The notes: generated by a model not told the origin, from the sequence alone. A DNA stretch of 25,959 bases from DASPFV01 sp035620975 (GCA_035620975.1 DASPFV010000250.1:1-25959), one strand, 5' to 3'. Shown: positions 1-9,079, numbered from the stretch's first letter. Translations and numbers: made by a program.

Positions 1-883
1 CGAACACCCACTTCGTCGTCGCGTAGGTGCCGACGAGATAGCCGCCGGTGGTGTGGACGATGCCTTTCGGTTTACCCGTCGTGCCGGACGTGTAGAGGAT
101 GTAGAGCATGTCCTCCGCGTCCATCGCTTCGGGCTCGCAGACCGGCGAGGCATGCTGCATAAGGCGGTGATACCAGTGATCGCGGCCTTCCTGAATGTCG
201 ACGGGGATGGGCGCACCCGCCTGCCGCTGCACGACCACGACGTTCCGGATGGATGGCGTGTCGCGCAGCGCCTCGTCGGCCATCTGCTTGAGCGGCACGA
301 TCTGCCCTCGCCGGCAGCCGCCATCGGCCGTCACGAGCAGCACGGCCTGCGCATCGTTGATCCGGTCGCGCAGCGCCTCGGCGCTGAAGCCGCCGAACAC
401 GACGCTGTGGATTGCGCCGATCCTGGCGCAGGCGAGCATCGCGATGGCGAGCTCGGGGATGAGCGGGAGATAGAGTGCCACGCGATCGCCGCGCTTCACG
501 CCGAGCGACTTCAGCACGTTCGCGAACGCGGAGACCTGGCGATGGAGATCCCAGTACGTGAGCGTGCGCCGATCGCCGGGCTCGCCCTCCCAGATGATGG
601 CGGCCTTGTTGCGCCGGGCCGAACGGATGTGGCGGTCCAGGCAGTTGGTGCTGGCATTGAGCTTCCCGCCCACGAACCATTGCGCATGCGGCGGATTCCA
701 CCGCAACACCTCGTCCCACGGCCGCATCCACTCCAGCTCGCGCGCGTGCGCCGCCCAGAATCCCTCCGGGTCGGCCGTGGCCCGATCGTAGACGCCCGGA
801 TCGTTGATGTTGGCAGACTGCTGCCATGCGGCGGTCGGAGGGAAGCGCCGATCTTCCTTCAACAAGGCATCGATCTCAGACAC
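1..883 (-). CDS. acs: Acetyl-CoA synthetase, N-terminal part (runs off left edge)
   Basis: Acs makes acetyl-CoA from acetate, ATP and CoA through an acetyl-adenylate in the cytoplasm. The 294 visible residues contain the N-terminal ACS segment (a WxxxH-type stretch reading WNPPHAQWFVGGKLN, then NCLDRH), followed by the adenylate-forming core with GDRVALYLPLIPE and the phosphate-binding signature TSGTTGKPKG at residues 265-274, then HTTGGYLVGTYATTKWVF. These are all typical of acetate-specific ACS rather than general acyl-CoA ligases. Full-length enzymes are about 650 residues, so the acyl pocket, hinge and acetylatable lysine lie outside the window. The start is GTG at 883, preceded at a good distance by AGGAGAG. 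The upstream neighbour is only a gene remnant, so acs probably has its own promoter. Propionyl-CoA synthetase is a weaker alternative. Confidence 0.95.
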   Translation of the reverse strand, partial: MSEIDALLKEDRRFPPTAAWQQSANINDPGVYDRATADPEGFWAAHARELEWMRPWDEVLRWNPPHAQWFVGGKLNASTNCLDRHIRSARRNKAAIIWEGEPGDRRTLTYWDLHRQVSAFANVLKSLGVKRGDRVALYLPLIPELAIAMLACARIGAIHSVVFGGFSAEALRDRINDAQAVLLVTADGGCRRGQIVPLKQMADEALRDTPSIRNVVVVQRQAGAPIPVDIQEGRDHWYHRLMQHASPVCEPEAMDAEDMLYILYTSGTTGKPKGIVHTTGGYLVGTYATTKWVF

Positions 884-978
884 GGTCTCTCCTGAATGCA
901 GTAGTGTTCCAGCTTCCAGCCGGGCTTGGCGAGCTGGGAGCCTCGGCCGGCGGCTGGCCAGCTCGAGGCTGCGGAGAG

Positions 979-984
979 ATTGTA
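979..984 (-). promoter_or_regulatory. Possible -10 element of acs
   Basis: On the minus strand this reads TACAAT, five of six matches to TATAAT, in otherwise GC-rich sequence. It would give a leader of about 90 nt before the acs GTG. No convincing -35 lies 16-18 nt upstream, so support is weak. Confidence 0.3.
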
Positions 985-985
985 A

Positions 986-1198
986 CGCGCAGGAATGGGC
1001 CGAGGTGAATGCGGCGGTACGACGCACGGGGCGTCTACGGCGTCGGGCGACGTCGGGAACGTCGCCTTCGGCCTCACCGCGTCGCGGGACGGCCGGACGG
1101 TGTTCTTCTCGCGTGTGGATTCGTCGATCGACGAGCTGATGGTGGTCGACGGGTTTCGCCGAGTGGTGCCGGCGCGTCCGGGCGATCAGCGCCGCTGA
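986..1198 (+). pseudogene. 3' remnant of a PD40/WD40-like propeller gene
   Basis: An open frame after a TAA at 983-985 encodes a tail whose second half (from about 1046) reads NVAFGLTASRDGRTVFFSR followed by VDSSIDELMVVDGFR. This matches the usual C-terminus of acidobacterial propeller proteins (last blade SxDGRTxxxxxxD, then a D-L-M-x-V-x-x-F ending), typically fused to a kinase or winged-helix domain. Those proteins are several hundred residues long; here only about 50 remain and nothing upstream in any plus frame resembles the rest. I infer a decayed gene end. The reading frame stays open to its TGA, which overlaps the convergent ATPase tail by 13 nt. A short functional ORF from ATG 995 is possible but unlikely. 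Confidence 0.6.
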
Positions 1199-2175
1199 CT
1201 GACCGGTGCCGTTTCCTGTGGCCGTGCCTCCTGACCGTGATACTGCGTCACCCCGTAGGCAATCGCGGCGGCCGCGGCCACAATCGCTGCCCCCGTGACG
1301 AGCGCGGCGCTTCGCTGCCGCATCCAGTCGACAGGGCCGCGGTACGGTCTGGCGAGATCGACGCTCTGCGCGGTCGCGTCTACGAGCTTCCGTCCAACCC
1401 GGGTGGTTCGTTGCAGGCGTGCCTGCCGGACGACGCGATCGCACAGCAGGTTGACGGTCCGCGGGATGCCAGCGGTATGGCGGTGCACGCGGCCGGCTGC
1501 GGTGGGCGTGAACGCGACCGAGCCGCCCGCCAGCCGGAGCCGGCGGGCGATATAGGCCGCGGTCTCGTCCCGCGTGAACGGCCGCAGGTGATAGCGGACG
1601 GAGATCTGCTCGTCGAAGGTCCGGAGCGGCGCCGAACGCAGCAGGTCGCGCAGGCTCTCCTGTCCGACGAGGACGATGTGCAGCAGCGGGTCGCCGGCGC
1701 TCTCGAGCCGCGCGAGCATGCGGACCTGGTCGAGCACCTGGAGCGTCAGGCTGTGGGCCTCGTCGATGACGAGCAGGGCGTTGGCGCCGATGGCACGAAG
1801 CGAGACGAGGAACTCGTGCAGCGTGTCGATCAGCTCGCGCGCCGTCACGCCGTTGAGGTGGCCGCGGCGCACTTCGTCGGCGGAAATGACGCCGAACTCC
1901 TGAAGGATGACCCGGAGCAGATCGTCCTCGGAGATGAACGGATTGAGCACCAGGGCGGAGCAGGCCTTGGGATGGAGCTGCGCGAGAATGGTCCGGCAGA
2001 GTGTGGTCTTGCCTACGCCGGACTCGCCGGTGAGGACGATCACGCCTTCCCGGCGGCGGGCCGCGTAGCGGACGAGGCTCAGCGCGTTGGTGAACGAGGC
2101 GCTGCGGTACAGGTATCTCGGGTCGGGGGCCAGGCTGAACGGCCGGTGAGCGGAGCCGTGGTGTGGCTCGTGCAT
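1186..2175 (-). CDS. ExeA/GspA-like AAA ATPase with C-terminal membrane anchor
   Basis: A P-loop ATPase of the ExeA/MshM/XrtA-locus type, used elsewhere to help assemble secretion or polysaccharide-export machinery. After a short N-terminus with the family hallmark (PFSLAPDPRYLYRS), Walker A is GESGVGKTT (about residues 50-58) and Walker B is LLVIDEAH (D138, E139). The sensor and lid region has RxxGxPRxxNLLCDR style text (GIPRTVNLLCDR). A single hydrophobic helix lies near the C-terminus (AALVTGAAIVAAAAAIAYGV), followed by a short tail, consistent with an anchored protein; no peptidoglycan-binding domain is present. I chose ATG 2175 because GAGGG sits 7 nt upstream; a TTG seven codons earlier is the alternative. 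It follows the inositol synthase pair after a gap with a strong hairpin, so it may be transcribed separately. The partner system is not visible here. Confidence 0.85.
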   Translation of the reverse strand: MHEPHHGSAHRPFSLAPDPRYLYRSASFTNALSLVRYAARRREGVIVLTGESGVGKTTLCRTILAQLHPKACSALVLNPFISEDDLLRVILQEFGVISADEVRRGHLNGVTARELIDTLHEFLVSLRAIGANALLVIDEAHSLTLQVLDQVRMLARLESAGDPLLHIVLVGQESLRDLLRSAPLRTFDEQISVRYHLRPFTRDETAAYIARRLRLAGGSVAFTPTAAGRVHRHTAGIPRTVNLLCDRVVRQARLQRTTRVGRKLVDATAQSVDLARPYRGPVDWMRQRSAALVTGAAIVAAAAAIAYGVTQYHGQEARPQETAPVSQRR

Positions 2176-2239
2176 GTGGCAGCCCTCGCGAAACAATGAC
2201 GGCTGCTTATCGGTCCGAGCCCGGCGGACCTGTAGCGGC

Positions 2240-2259
2240 CCCGGGGTCCTCGCCCCGGG
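2240..2259 (-). terminator. GC-rich hairpin after the membrane-protein gene
   Basis: Perfect inverted repeat CCCGGGG / CCCCGGG with a 6-nt loop, directly abutting the stop codon of the four-cysteine membrane protein. There is no U-tract, so it is a terminator-like or attenuating hairpin rather than a classic intrinsic terminator. Confidence 0.4.
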
Positions 2260-2759
2260 CTATTCCGGCGGCAGAATCTCGGCCGTGCCGGGCGCAGGCG
2301 GGGCATTCTTCTTGAACAGCGCCACACCCAGGAGACCGCCCAGCATCCCGAACACCGAAGAGACGATGATCGTGACGATCGCGGTGACCAGCCGGAAGAG
2401 CACCGCAGGACCGCCGGTCGCCCGACCCATCGCATCGCGGAGCTCGGGCGGCATCTCCGGGTTGCTCTCGATGATGCGCTGCATGAGCTGTTGCTGGAGC
2501 GGGCCCAGCATCAGCTCGAAGGGAATCGACAGCAGCGTCCCGATGATGCCCCCCAGGCAGCCCGCCAGCAGCCCAATCAGCGCGCCTTCGGAGGCCGGAA
2601 GCTGGTACGGCGTGCTCTGCTGATGCAGGTATATCGCGAGCACACCGCCGGCGACCACCCACAGGCAACAGCAGCAGTTCCCGAGATTGATGAAGGGCAG
2701 GGCGGAGAGGACCCCGATGAACAGTCCGCCCCAGAGCGCCGGCTGCAGCCGCTCTGGCA

Positions 2760-2760
<1 letters not shown>
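2260..2760 (-). CDS. Small multi-pass membrane protein with CCCC motif
   Basis: 166 residues, family not recognised. Hydrophobic segments lie at about 8-27, 32-46, 60-80 and 120-150, so three or four membrane passes are likely. Four consecutive cysteines (C29-C32, within GNCCCCLWVV) sit at the junction of the first two segments. Between helices there is a polar stretch (GPLQQQLMQRIIESNPEMPPEL) and the C-terminus is Pro-rich. The ATG overlaps the inositol-phosphate synthase stop by one base (TGATG), so the two are translationally coupled and probably work or are regulated together. The cysteine run could coordinate metal, be acylated or form disulfides; nothing in the sequence decides this. 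Small acidobacterial membrane proteins with cysteine clusters of this kind seem familiar to me, but I cannot name a family. Confidence 0.75.
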
Positions 2761-4073
<1,313 letters not shown>

Positions 4074-4081
4074 GATCGGCA

Positions 4082-4090
4082 ACAATATCA
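4082..4090 (-). promoter_or_regulatory. Extended -10 of ino1, leaderless spacing
   Basis: The minus strand reads TGATATTGT (TGN plus a -10 hexamer), ending 8 nt before the preferred GTG start. The transcript would begin at or next to the start codon. No Shine-Dalgarno lies in the intervening bases. Confidence 0.5.
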
Positions 4091-4098
4091 CACTCACT

Positions 4099-4118
4099 TC
4101 GCGGGACCTGGCCCGCGA
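4099..4118. promoter_or_regulatory. Inverted repeat between ino1 and methyltransferase gene
   Basis: Perfect 7-bp arms TCGCGGG / CCCGCGA separated by ACCTGG, in the 62-bp divergent gap. It covers the -35 zone of the proposed ino1 promoter and lies just upstream of the methyltransferase ribosome-binding site, so it is a candidate operator; a hairpin in the methyltransferase leader is the alternative. Confidence 0.35.
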
Positions 4119-4135
4119 CAATGGAGCGGTCGACC

Positions 4136-4681
4136 ATGTTCAACTGGTTCAGGAAGTCGACGACCGAACCGCTGGCCGTGAGCATGTCGGGCGTGAAGCT
4201 CGCCGATCGCCTGCTCGTCGTGGGCTGCGGCGACCCGCGTCTGGTCGCCGCGCTCGCGCTCAAGGTGGGGCTGACCGGACGCGCGTGCGCGCTGGACGAC
4301 TCGCCGGAGCGCGTCGCGCACGCGCAGCGCCTGGCCGAGCGCGAGGGGGCGCTGCTCGAAGGGCTCGTCTCCGATCGCGCGGCGGTGGACCTGCCGGATG
4401 CGTCGTTCGATCTCGTGGTCCTGCGCCATGTCGAGCCGGCGGCGCCGGCAGACGCGCTCGCGGAGGCGAAGACCGCGCTTCGAATCCTGCGGCCGGGCGG
4501 CCGGTGCCTCGTCATCGGCGGATCAGCCGGCGGCTTCGGGGTGCTGCGACCGGCCGCCCCGCCAGGGCCGGACTCGCCGGAGCTCGTCCGTGCGCTCGAA
4601 ACGGCTGGCTTCGCTGCGGTACGGCAGCTGGCGGAACGCGGCGGCCAGCGCTTCGTCGAAGGGGTGAAGCGGAACGTCTGA
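4136..4681 (+). CDS. Class I SAM-dependent methyltransferase-like protein
   Basis: 181 residues with a Rossmann methyltransferase pattern: motif I LLVVGCGDPRL (about residues 26-36), an acidic end of strand two (CALDDS, D54/D55), FDLVVLRHVE as the strand-four motif, and ALRILRPGGRCLVIGG as the post-motif that follows helix five. The fold is therefore well supported, but it is short and lacks the C-terminal extension of many substrate-specific enzymes, and the substrate cannot be read from the sequence. The start ATG 4136 (MFNWFRK) has GGAG 9 nt upstream; upstream in-frame starts would overlap the divergent ino1 promoter. Transcription is away from ino1, possibly sharing regulation through the inverted repeat between them. 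Confidence 0.8.
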   Translation: MFNWFRKSTTEPLAVSMSGVKLADRLLVVGCGDPRLVAALALKVGLTGRACALDDSPERVAHAQRLAEREGALLEGLVSDRAAVDLPDASFDLVVLRHVEPAAPADALAEAKTALRILRPGGRCLVIGGSAGGFGVLRPAAPPGPDSPELVRALETAGFAAVRQLAERGGQRFVEGVKRNV

Positions 4682-4834
4682 CGCGCCTCCGCACGCAACT
4701 CGCCGCTCCCTGTGCCAGCCGCGCGATTCTCCCCGTTCACTGGTGCTGAGGGCGGCTGACAGATGCAGATCCAGTGCGTGACGAGGGTGGACGGCAGGCC
4801 CCAGACGATCGCCCCCACACGTCCTCGCATGCGC

Positions 4835-5599
4835 CTATCGCGCGCAGGTCAGGTGCCGGCCGCCGTCGATCGAAATCGTCTCCCCGGTGATCCACTGCGC
4901 CCGATCGGACGCCAGGAAATAGATCAAGTCCGCAATCTCCGACGCCTCGCCCGGCCGGCCGAGCGGGTGCGTCTCGCGCGAGCGCTGCAGGAACGCATCG
5001 TACTGCTCCACCGACATGCCTCCCCGCCGATGCAGGTTCGTGACGACGACGCCGGGGTTCACCGCGTTCACGCGGATGCCCCGCGGCGCGAGGTCGAGCG
5101 CCGCGCACCGGGTGAGCTGGTCGACCGCGCCCTTGCTGACGCAATACGCGAGCACCCCGGGGAATGCACGCAACCCGGTGACGCTCGAGACGTTCACGAT
5201 CGATCCGCGCGATTGCGCAAGGGCGGGCACGGCCGCTCGCATCAGACGGAACGGCGAGCGGGCGTTGATGTCCATCATGCGGTCCCACACCTCGTCGCTC
5301 GTGGCGTCGAGAGCCCCGGAGGCGATGATCCCGGCCGCGTTCACGACCGTGTCCAGACCGCCCCACTGCGCCAGCGCGGTGCGTACGACGCGCTCGGGGG
5401 CGCTGGCCTCGGTGATGTCGGCCACGAACGCGGCCGCCTCGCCGCCGGCCTGGCGAACGGCCTCACACACCCGCTCGAGCGCCGACTCGTCCCGTCCGAC
5501 TGCCAGCACACCCCCACCAGCGGTGCCGAACCTGATCGCCGTGGCGCGGCCGATGCCGCTCGACGCGCCCGTGACAATCGTCCGCAACTGCTCAGCCAT
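4835..5599 (-). CDS. SDR-family NAD(P)-dependent oxidoreductase
   Basis: 254 residues, a classical short-chain dehydrogenase. The cofactor motif is TGASSGIG (residues 10-17), NAAG is at 87-90, and the catalytic tetrad is N112, S139, Y152 and K156 (YCVSK). The C-terminal WITGETISIDGG is the usual SDR tetramer-interface segment, closest in style to FabG and sugar or alcohol dehydrogenases. Arg36 after strand two (VGRD) and the lack of an acidic residue at the end of that strand suggest NADP(H) preference, which is inference. The substrate is unknown. The ORF can be extended to GTG 5635, but ATG 5599 is preferred because a promoter with 17-bp spacing ends 7 nt before it. It has no operon partner on the minus strand; the neighbours on both sides run the other way. 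Confidence 0.9.
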   Translation of the reverse strand: MAEQLRTIVTGASSGIGRATAIRFGTAGGGVLAVGRDESALERVCEAVRQAGGEAAAFVADITEASAPERVVRTALAQWGGLDTVVNAAGIIASGALDATSDEVWDRMMDINARSPFRLMRAAVPALAQSRGSIVNVSSVTGLRAFPGVLAYCVSKGAVDQLTRCAALDLAPRGIRVNAVNPGVVVTNLHRRGGMSVEQYDAFLQRSRETHPLGRPGEASEIADLIYFLASDRAQWITGETISIDGGRHLTCAR

Positions 5600-5606
5600 G
5601 GACGGA

Positions 5607-5635
5607 ATAGTAGGTCGGGACACTGGCGAGGACAA
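5607..5635 (-). promoter_or_regulatory. Promoter of the SDR gene
   Basis: The minus strand carries TTGTCC (5630-5635), a 17-nt spacer and TACTAT (5607-5612). The -10 ends 7 nt before the ATG, which places the transcription start essentially at the start codon. It is the only promoter in the window where I see both hexamers with ideal spacing. Confidence 0.5.
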
Positions 5636-5734
5636 AACCGGTGCACGAGTGTCCTCCGCCCCGCAAGTGTCTGTCTCTCAGCGAGTACACCCCTGCAAGG
5701 CTGCTCAGGAGATCTGGGTGAGAATCGGGTGTGT

Positions 5735-5752
5735 CCGTGGAGGCGTCCACGG
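5735..5752. promoter_or_regulatory. Inverted repeat upstream of tonB
   Basis: CCGTGG / CCACGG with a 6-nt centre (AGGCGT), 40 nt before the tonB start in the divergent gap with the SDR gene. A candidate operator or leader hairpin; function unknown. Confidence 0.3.
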
Positions 5753-5791
5753 GCAGGAGTTTTGCCGCGCCAGGTCCGGTACGAGCCATCC

Positions 5792-6886
5792 ATGTCCTTC
5801 GTTCTCGATCCGACCACGGAGGTCTTTTCCCTGGGTGAGATTGCCCGCGCGGCTGGCGTCGACCTCGCTGCCGCTCGCGCGCTGGTCACGGCTCGGCAGA
5901 TGGACACGTGCAGGCACGGCTACTTCGCGTGCCCGGAGGCCGTCACGGCCGTCGTGCTGCTCAGGGATGGCCGCCATTCCAGCGGCGGCCCTCCCGCGCT
6001 CTTCGAGGCGGGTCGGCCGCCGGCGCGCGGCCGTCCTCCGATCGTCCCGTTCCTCGCGTCCGGAGGCCTTCACGCGGTGCTCGCCGTCTCGCTGGCCTTC
6101 ATCGCCGCAGCGGGCGTCAGCAGCCGCGCCGAAGCGCCGGCGCAGCGGGAACAGACACGCCTGGTCTTTTTTGCTCTCCCGGGACCGGGCGGCGGAGGTG
6201 GCGGGGGAGGCCTGCGCCAGCCCAAGCCCGCACAGCCAGCCGCGCTGAAGGGCTCTCGACCGCTCCGCAGCCCGGTCGTCAGACGACAGCCGGAACCGGT
6301 GAGGCAGACCAGACCGGAAGCGGCCGTGACGCCGCCGCCGGTGCCGCGTCCCGTGGAGGCGCCCGTCGAACCGCCGCCGCCGGCGCCCACACCGCCTGCG
6401 CCCGAGGTGGTCGCACCTGTCGCGTCCGTGGCAGCCGACGCCGAGGATCGCGGAGGCGTGCTTGACGAGGCACCCGCGCAGATCCAGAGTCAGGGACCGG
6501 GCAGTGGCGGCGGGAGCGGAGTCGGCGAAGGGACGGGCACCGGCGAGGGGAGCGGCGCCGGCATCGGCCCGGGCAGCGGTGGCGGAACAGGGGGAGGCCC
6601 CTTCCGTCCCGGAAGCGGCGTCACCCCGCCCCGGCTCCTGCGCGAGGTGAAACCGGACTACACAGAGGAGGCCCGGCGCCGTGGTCTGACCGGCGAGGTC
6701 GTCCTGGAAGTGATCGTCCGGAGCGACGGTCGGGTCGGGAGCGTTCGCGTGCTGGAAGGGCTCGGCGGTGGGCTGGACCAGCGCGCCGTCGACGCCGTGC
6801 GCCAGTGGCGGTTCGCGCCGGGTGAGCGCCTGGGCCGCCCCGTGGACGTGGTCGTCGAAGTAGCCGTGGAGTTCAGGTTGCGGTAG
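5792..6886 (+). CDS. TonB-family protein with N-terminal HTH-like segment
   Basis: TonB proteins transmit proton-motive-force energy from ExbBD to outer-membrane receptors. The order here is: a helix-turn-helix-like stretch (VFSLGEIARAAGVDLAAARALV, about 11-33); a linker; one membrane helix (about 85-107); a Gly run; a Pro-rich segment (about 167-210) and a Gly/Ser-rich segment (232-270), both suited to spanning the periplasm; and a TonB C-terminal domain (277-364) with PDYTEEARRRGLTGEVVLEV, ALDQ-like GLDQRAVDAVRQWRFAPG and a final EFRLR. At 364 residues it is longer than E. coli TonB (239). ATG 5792 is chosen because the domain architecture begins there; the frame is open much further upstream, over the antisense SDR gene. 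No ExbB or ExbD lies nearby. It is the first of a same-strand envelope cluster. Confidence 0.85.
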   Translation: MSFVLDPTTEVFSLGEIARAAGVDLAAARALVTARQMDTCRHGYFACPEAVTAVVLLRDGRHSSGGPPALFEAGRPPARGRPPIVPFLASGGLHAVLAVSLAFIAAAGVSSRAEAPAQREQTRLVFFALPGPGGGGGGGGLRQPKPAQPAALKGSRPLRSPVVRRQPEPVRQTRPEAAVTPPPVPRPVEAPVEPPPPAPTPPAPEVVAPVASVAADAEDRGGVLDEAPAQIQSQGPGSGGGSGVGEGTGTGEGSGAGIGPGSGGGTGGGPFRPGSGVTPPRLLREVKPDYTEEARRRGLTGEVVLEVIVRSDGRVGSVRVLEGLGGGLDQRAVDAVRQWRFAPGERLGRPVDVVVEVAVEFRLR

Positions 6887-6914
6887 TCATATTGAGTGGC
6901 CCCGGAGACGAACC

Positions 6915-7772
6915 ATGGATTGGCTGCTGGGCGGAGTGACAGTTCTTTCGCTCGGGCTCACCGGCTCGATGGCGTTCATCCTGTGGCGGCTGCTGCAGGC
7001 CGAGCGTGAGCGATCGGATGCCCGGGTCGATGCGCTCCGGTGCATGGCGGCAGCCGAGACCGCCGCGGCCGGTGCGACTGCGGATGTTTCCGTCCAGCAC
7101 CCGGAGGCGGCGTTCGCATTCGCCGATCTGGACACCGGGCTGGATGCGAGCGGCGCATGGAACGACGTCGACGTGCGCGGCGGCGGTCGAGCCGCGCCGG
7201 GCGGAGCTGCAGACGACGCCACTCTGGCCGGTGATCGAGGGTTCAGTGACGACGAGGACCCGGCATACCCGACTGGCGAGCTCTTCGCCGCACAACAGCC
7301 ACCGACGACCTGGCCGGGGCGACTCGCGATTGCGGCTGGCGTGGCCGTGCTGCTGATCGGCGGCGTCAGCCTTCTGAAGTGGACGTCACCATCGCAGCGC
7401 GAGACGACCGCGGCGGGCGCCGTCGGCACGGCGTTCGACCAGAGCCTCGAGCTGCTGGCGCTGCACCACGCACAGGAAGATCGAACGCTGACGATCAGCG
7501 GGCTCGTCCAGAACCCGCGGGGCGGGCGGGCGCTCGAGAAGATCACGGCGACGGCGACGCTCTTCGCGGCGGATGGATCGCTCGCCGGCAGCGGACGCGC
7601 GCCGCTCGACTTCACGCGGCTCGCACCAGGCGACGAATCACCGTTCGTCGTGACGATACCGCTCACCGGTCAGGTCGCGCGGTACCGCGTTGGGTTTCGA
7701 GGCGCCGACGGCCGCGTGATTGGACATGTCGATCGGCGCCAGACGGCGATGCCGGTCGCGCGCCGGCAGTAG
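6915..7772 (+). CDS. Two-TM protein with FxLYD-like C-terminal domain
   Basis: 285 residues. A first membrane helix at about 5-26 is followed by a charged, Ala- and Asp-rich region (30-130), a second helix at 136-154 (LAIAAGVAVLLIGGVSLL), then a beta-rich domain at about 175-255. That domain reads LTISGLVQNPRGGRALEKITATATLF ... LAPGDESPFVVTIP, the style of FxLYD or late-embryogenesis-type beta-sandwiches found in many exported proteins: a statement about secondary-structure pattern, not a confirmed family hit. Function is unknown. GGAG lies 7 nt before the ATG. It begins 28 nt after tonB, so co-transcription is likely. With tonB upstream and a VWA protein downstream, an envelope role is the reasonable guess. 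Confidence 0.75.
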   Translation: MDWLLGGVTVLSLGLTGSMAFILWRLLQAERERSDARVDALRCMAAAETAAAGATADVSVQHPEAAFAFADLDTGLDASGAWNDVDVRGGGRAAPGGAADDATLAGDRGFSDDEDPAYPTGELFAAQQPPTTWPGRLAIAAGVAVLLIGGVSLLKWTSPSQRETTAAGAVGTAFDQSLELLALHHAQEDRTLTISGLVQNPRGGRALEKITATATLFAADGSLAGSGRAPLDFTRLAPGDESPFVVTIPLTGQVARYRVGFRGADGRVIGHVDRRQTAMPVARRQ

Positions 7773-7819
7773 GGCCAAGGCCAGCGACGCCGCGTGATTG
7801 AACCGGGTCACAGCCAACC

Positions 7820-8926
7820 ATGGAGACGCACGTGGAACGCCATCGCACACCTTCCGCACCGAGCAGCCGCCGCCACGCCGGCCCGGCCGTGACCATCGCC
7901 GTTCTCGGCCTGGCGGCGATCACGCTCTCGGCGCAGGAGGGCAGACAGGATCGCGAGTCGTTCCGGTTCCGCACCGGAGTAGAGCTGATCAACGTCACGG
8001 CCACGGTCACCGACGCCGGCGGCCGCTTCGTGCCAGGACTCCGCCGCGAGGACTTTCGAGTCTACGAGGACGGCGTCGAGCAGCCCATCACCCACTTCGA
8101 GGCCGAGCGCGTCCCCGTCAGCCTCGGCATCGCCCTGGACACGAGCGGCAGCATGGCGGGGGAGAAGATCGAGTCCGCGCGACGGGCGCTCGATCGTTTC
8201 GTCTTCGACCTGCTGGGCCCCCAGGACGAGCTCTTCCTCTTCCGGTTCGACAACAATCCGCGGCTCGTCGAGGGATGGACCACGGATCGCCGCCGCATCA
8301 GTTCGGAGCTAGGACGGATCCAGCCGCGGGGAGGCACCGCGATGTACGACACCGTCGCCGAAGCCGTGCCGCTCGCGCAGTCGGGCCAGCATCGCAAGAA
8401 GGCGCTGGTCGTCATCTCCGACGGCAACGACACGAGCAGCACGACAGAGGTGCACGAGCTGAAGCGCCTGATTCGCGAATCCGAGGTGCTCGTGTATGCG
8501 ATCGGGATCGACGGCACGGGCACGGGCGCGTGGCAGCCCCGCAGACCCGCTCCACGCCAGCCGCGCGTGCCCCTTCCGCTGCCGTTCCCGGTCCCCGGCC
8601 GGCGCCTGCCGCCCCGCATGCCGCCGCAGCCGTATCCTCCGGGCGGGGGCGGTACCGTCGTGCGCAGCGGCTCCGACGACCGCGTCAACGTGGACGCGCT
8701 CCGCGATCTCACGGACGACAGCGGCGGCCGCACCGAGATCGTGCGCTGGGCCCGGGATCTGGACCCTGCCACGGCCGGCATCGCCGACGAGTTGAGCCAG
8801 CAGTATTACCTCGGCTATCCGGCCACTGGAAAAAAGGACGGCCGCTGGCACACGATCGAGGTCGACGTCCGTCAGGGCAGCTATCGCGTGCGTGCGCGCC
8901 GCGGCTACATCGCGAGTACCAGCTGA
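7820..8926 (+). CDS. Exported VWA-domain protein (VWFA-related acidobacterial type)
   Basis: The protein has a secretion signal (ATG or GTG start, AVTIAVLGLAAITLSAQ around 23-39), then the short beta-domain typical of this family (VELINVTATVTDAGGRFVPGLRREDFRVYEDGVEQPI), and a von Willebrand A domain with the metal-binding DTSGSM motif at 107-112, GGTAMYDTV and VVISDGNDTSS. The ending LSQQYYLGY ... GSYRVRARRGY is also typical of the family. It is probably periplasmic or surface-exposed and binds a partner through Mg2+; the partner is unknown. Between the VWA strands and VNVDALRDL lies an unusual Pro/Arg-rich insert of about 45 residues (near 235-285). ATG 7820 has no clear ribosome-binding site, while GTG 7832 has GGAG 6 nt upstream and may be the true start. 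It follows the FxLYD-like gene by 47 nt. Confidence 0.88.
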   Translation: METHVERHRTPSAPSSRRHAGPAVTIAVLGLAAITLSAQEGRQDRESFRFRTGVELINVTATVTDAGGRFVPGLRREDFRVYEDGVEQPITHFEAERVPVSLGIALDTSGSMAGEKIESARRALDRFVFDLLGPQDELFLFRFDNNPRLVEGWTTDRRRISSELGRIQPRGGTAMYDTVAEAVPLAQSGQHRKKALVVISDGNDTSSTTEVHELKRLIRESEVLVYAIGIDGTGTGAWQPRRPAPRQPRVPLPLPFPVPGRRLPPRMPPQPYPPGGGGTVVRSGSDDRVNVDALRDLTDDSGGRTEIVRWARDLDPATAGIADELSQQYYLGYPATGKKDGRWHTIEVDVRQGSYRVRARRGYIASTS

Positions 8927-9067
8927 CGGAGTCGCGGCACATCGCAGCTTCGCAGCCCGCGGTCGCGGCGCGCTCCGCCGCCCGTGATCACCGCGCGGCC
9001 GGACTCCCCATCGCTATCCCGGTCTCTCCTCTCCGATCCCCATCCCAATCGCCGATTGCCGCCGGGA

Positions 9068-9073
9068 TAGAAT
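9068..9073 (+). promoter_or_regulatory. -10 element of the ZIP gene, leaderless spacing
   Basis: TAGAAT (5 of 6 to consensus) ends 6 nt before the GTG start of the ZIP transporter. The intervening bases CGCGAG include GAG touching the start codon, which is too close to act as a Shine-Dalgarno. Confidence 0.4.
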
Positions 9074-9079
9074 CGCGAG

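Noticed and set aside
4763..5791. Upstream extension of tonB to a 707-residue protein
   Set aside because: It is antisense to the SDR gene and shows no domain; homology-like sequence starts at ATG 5792.
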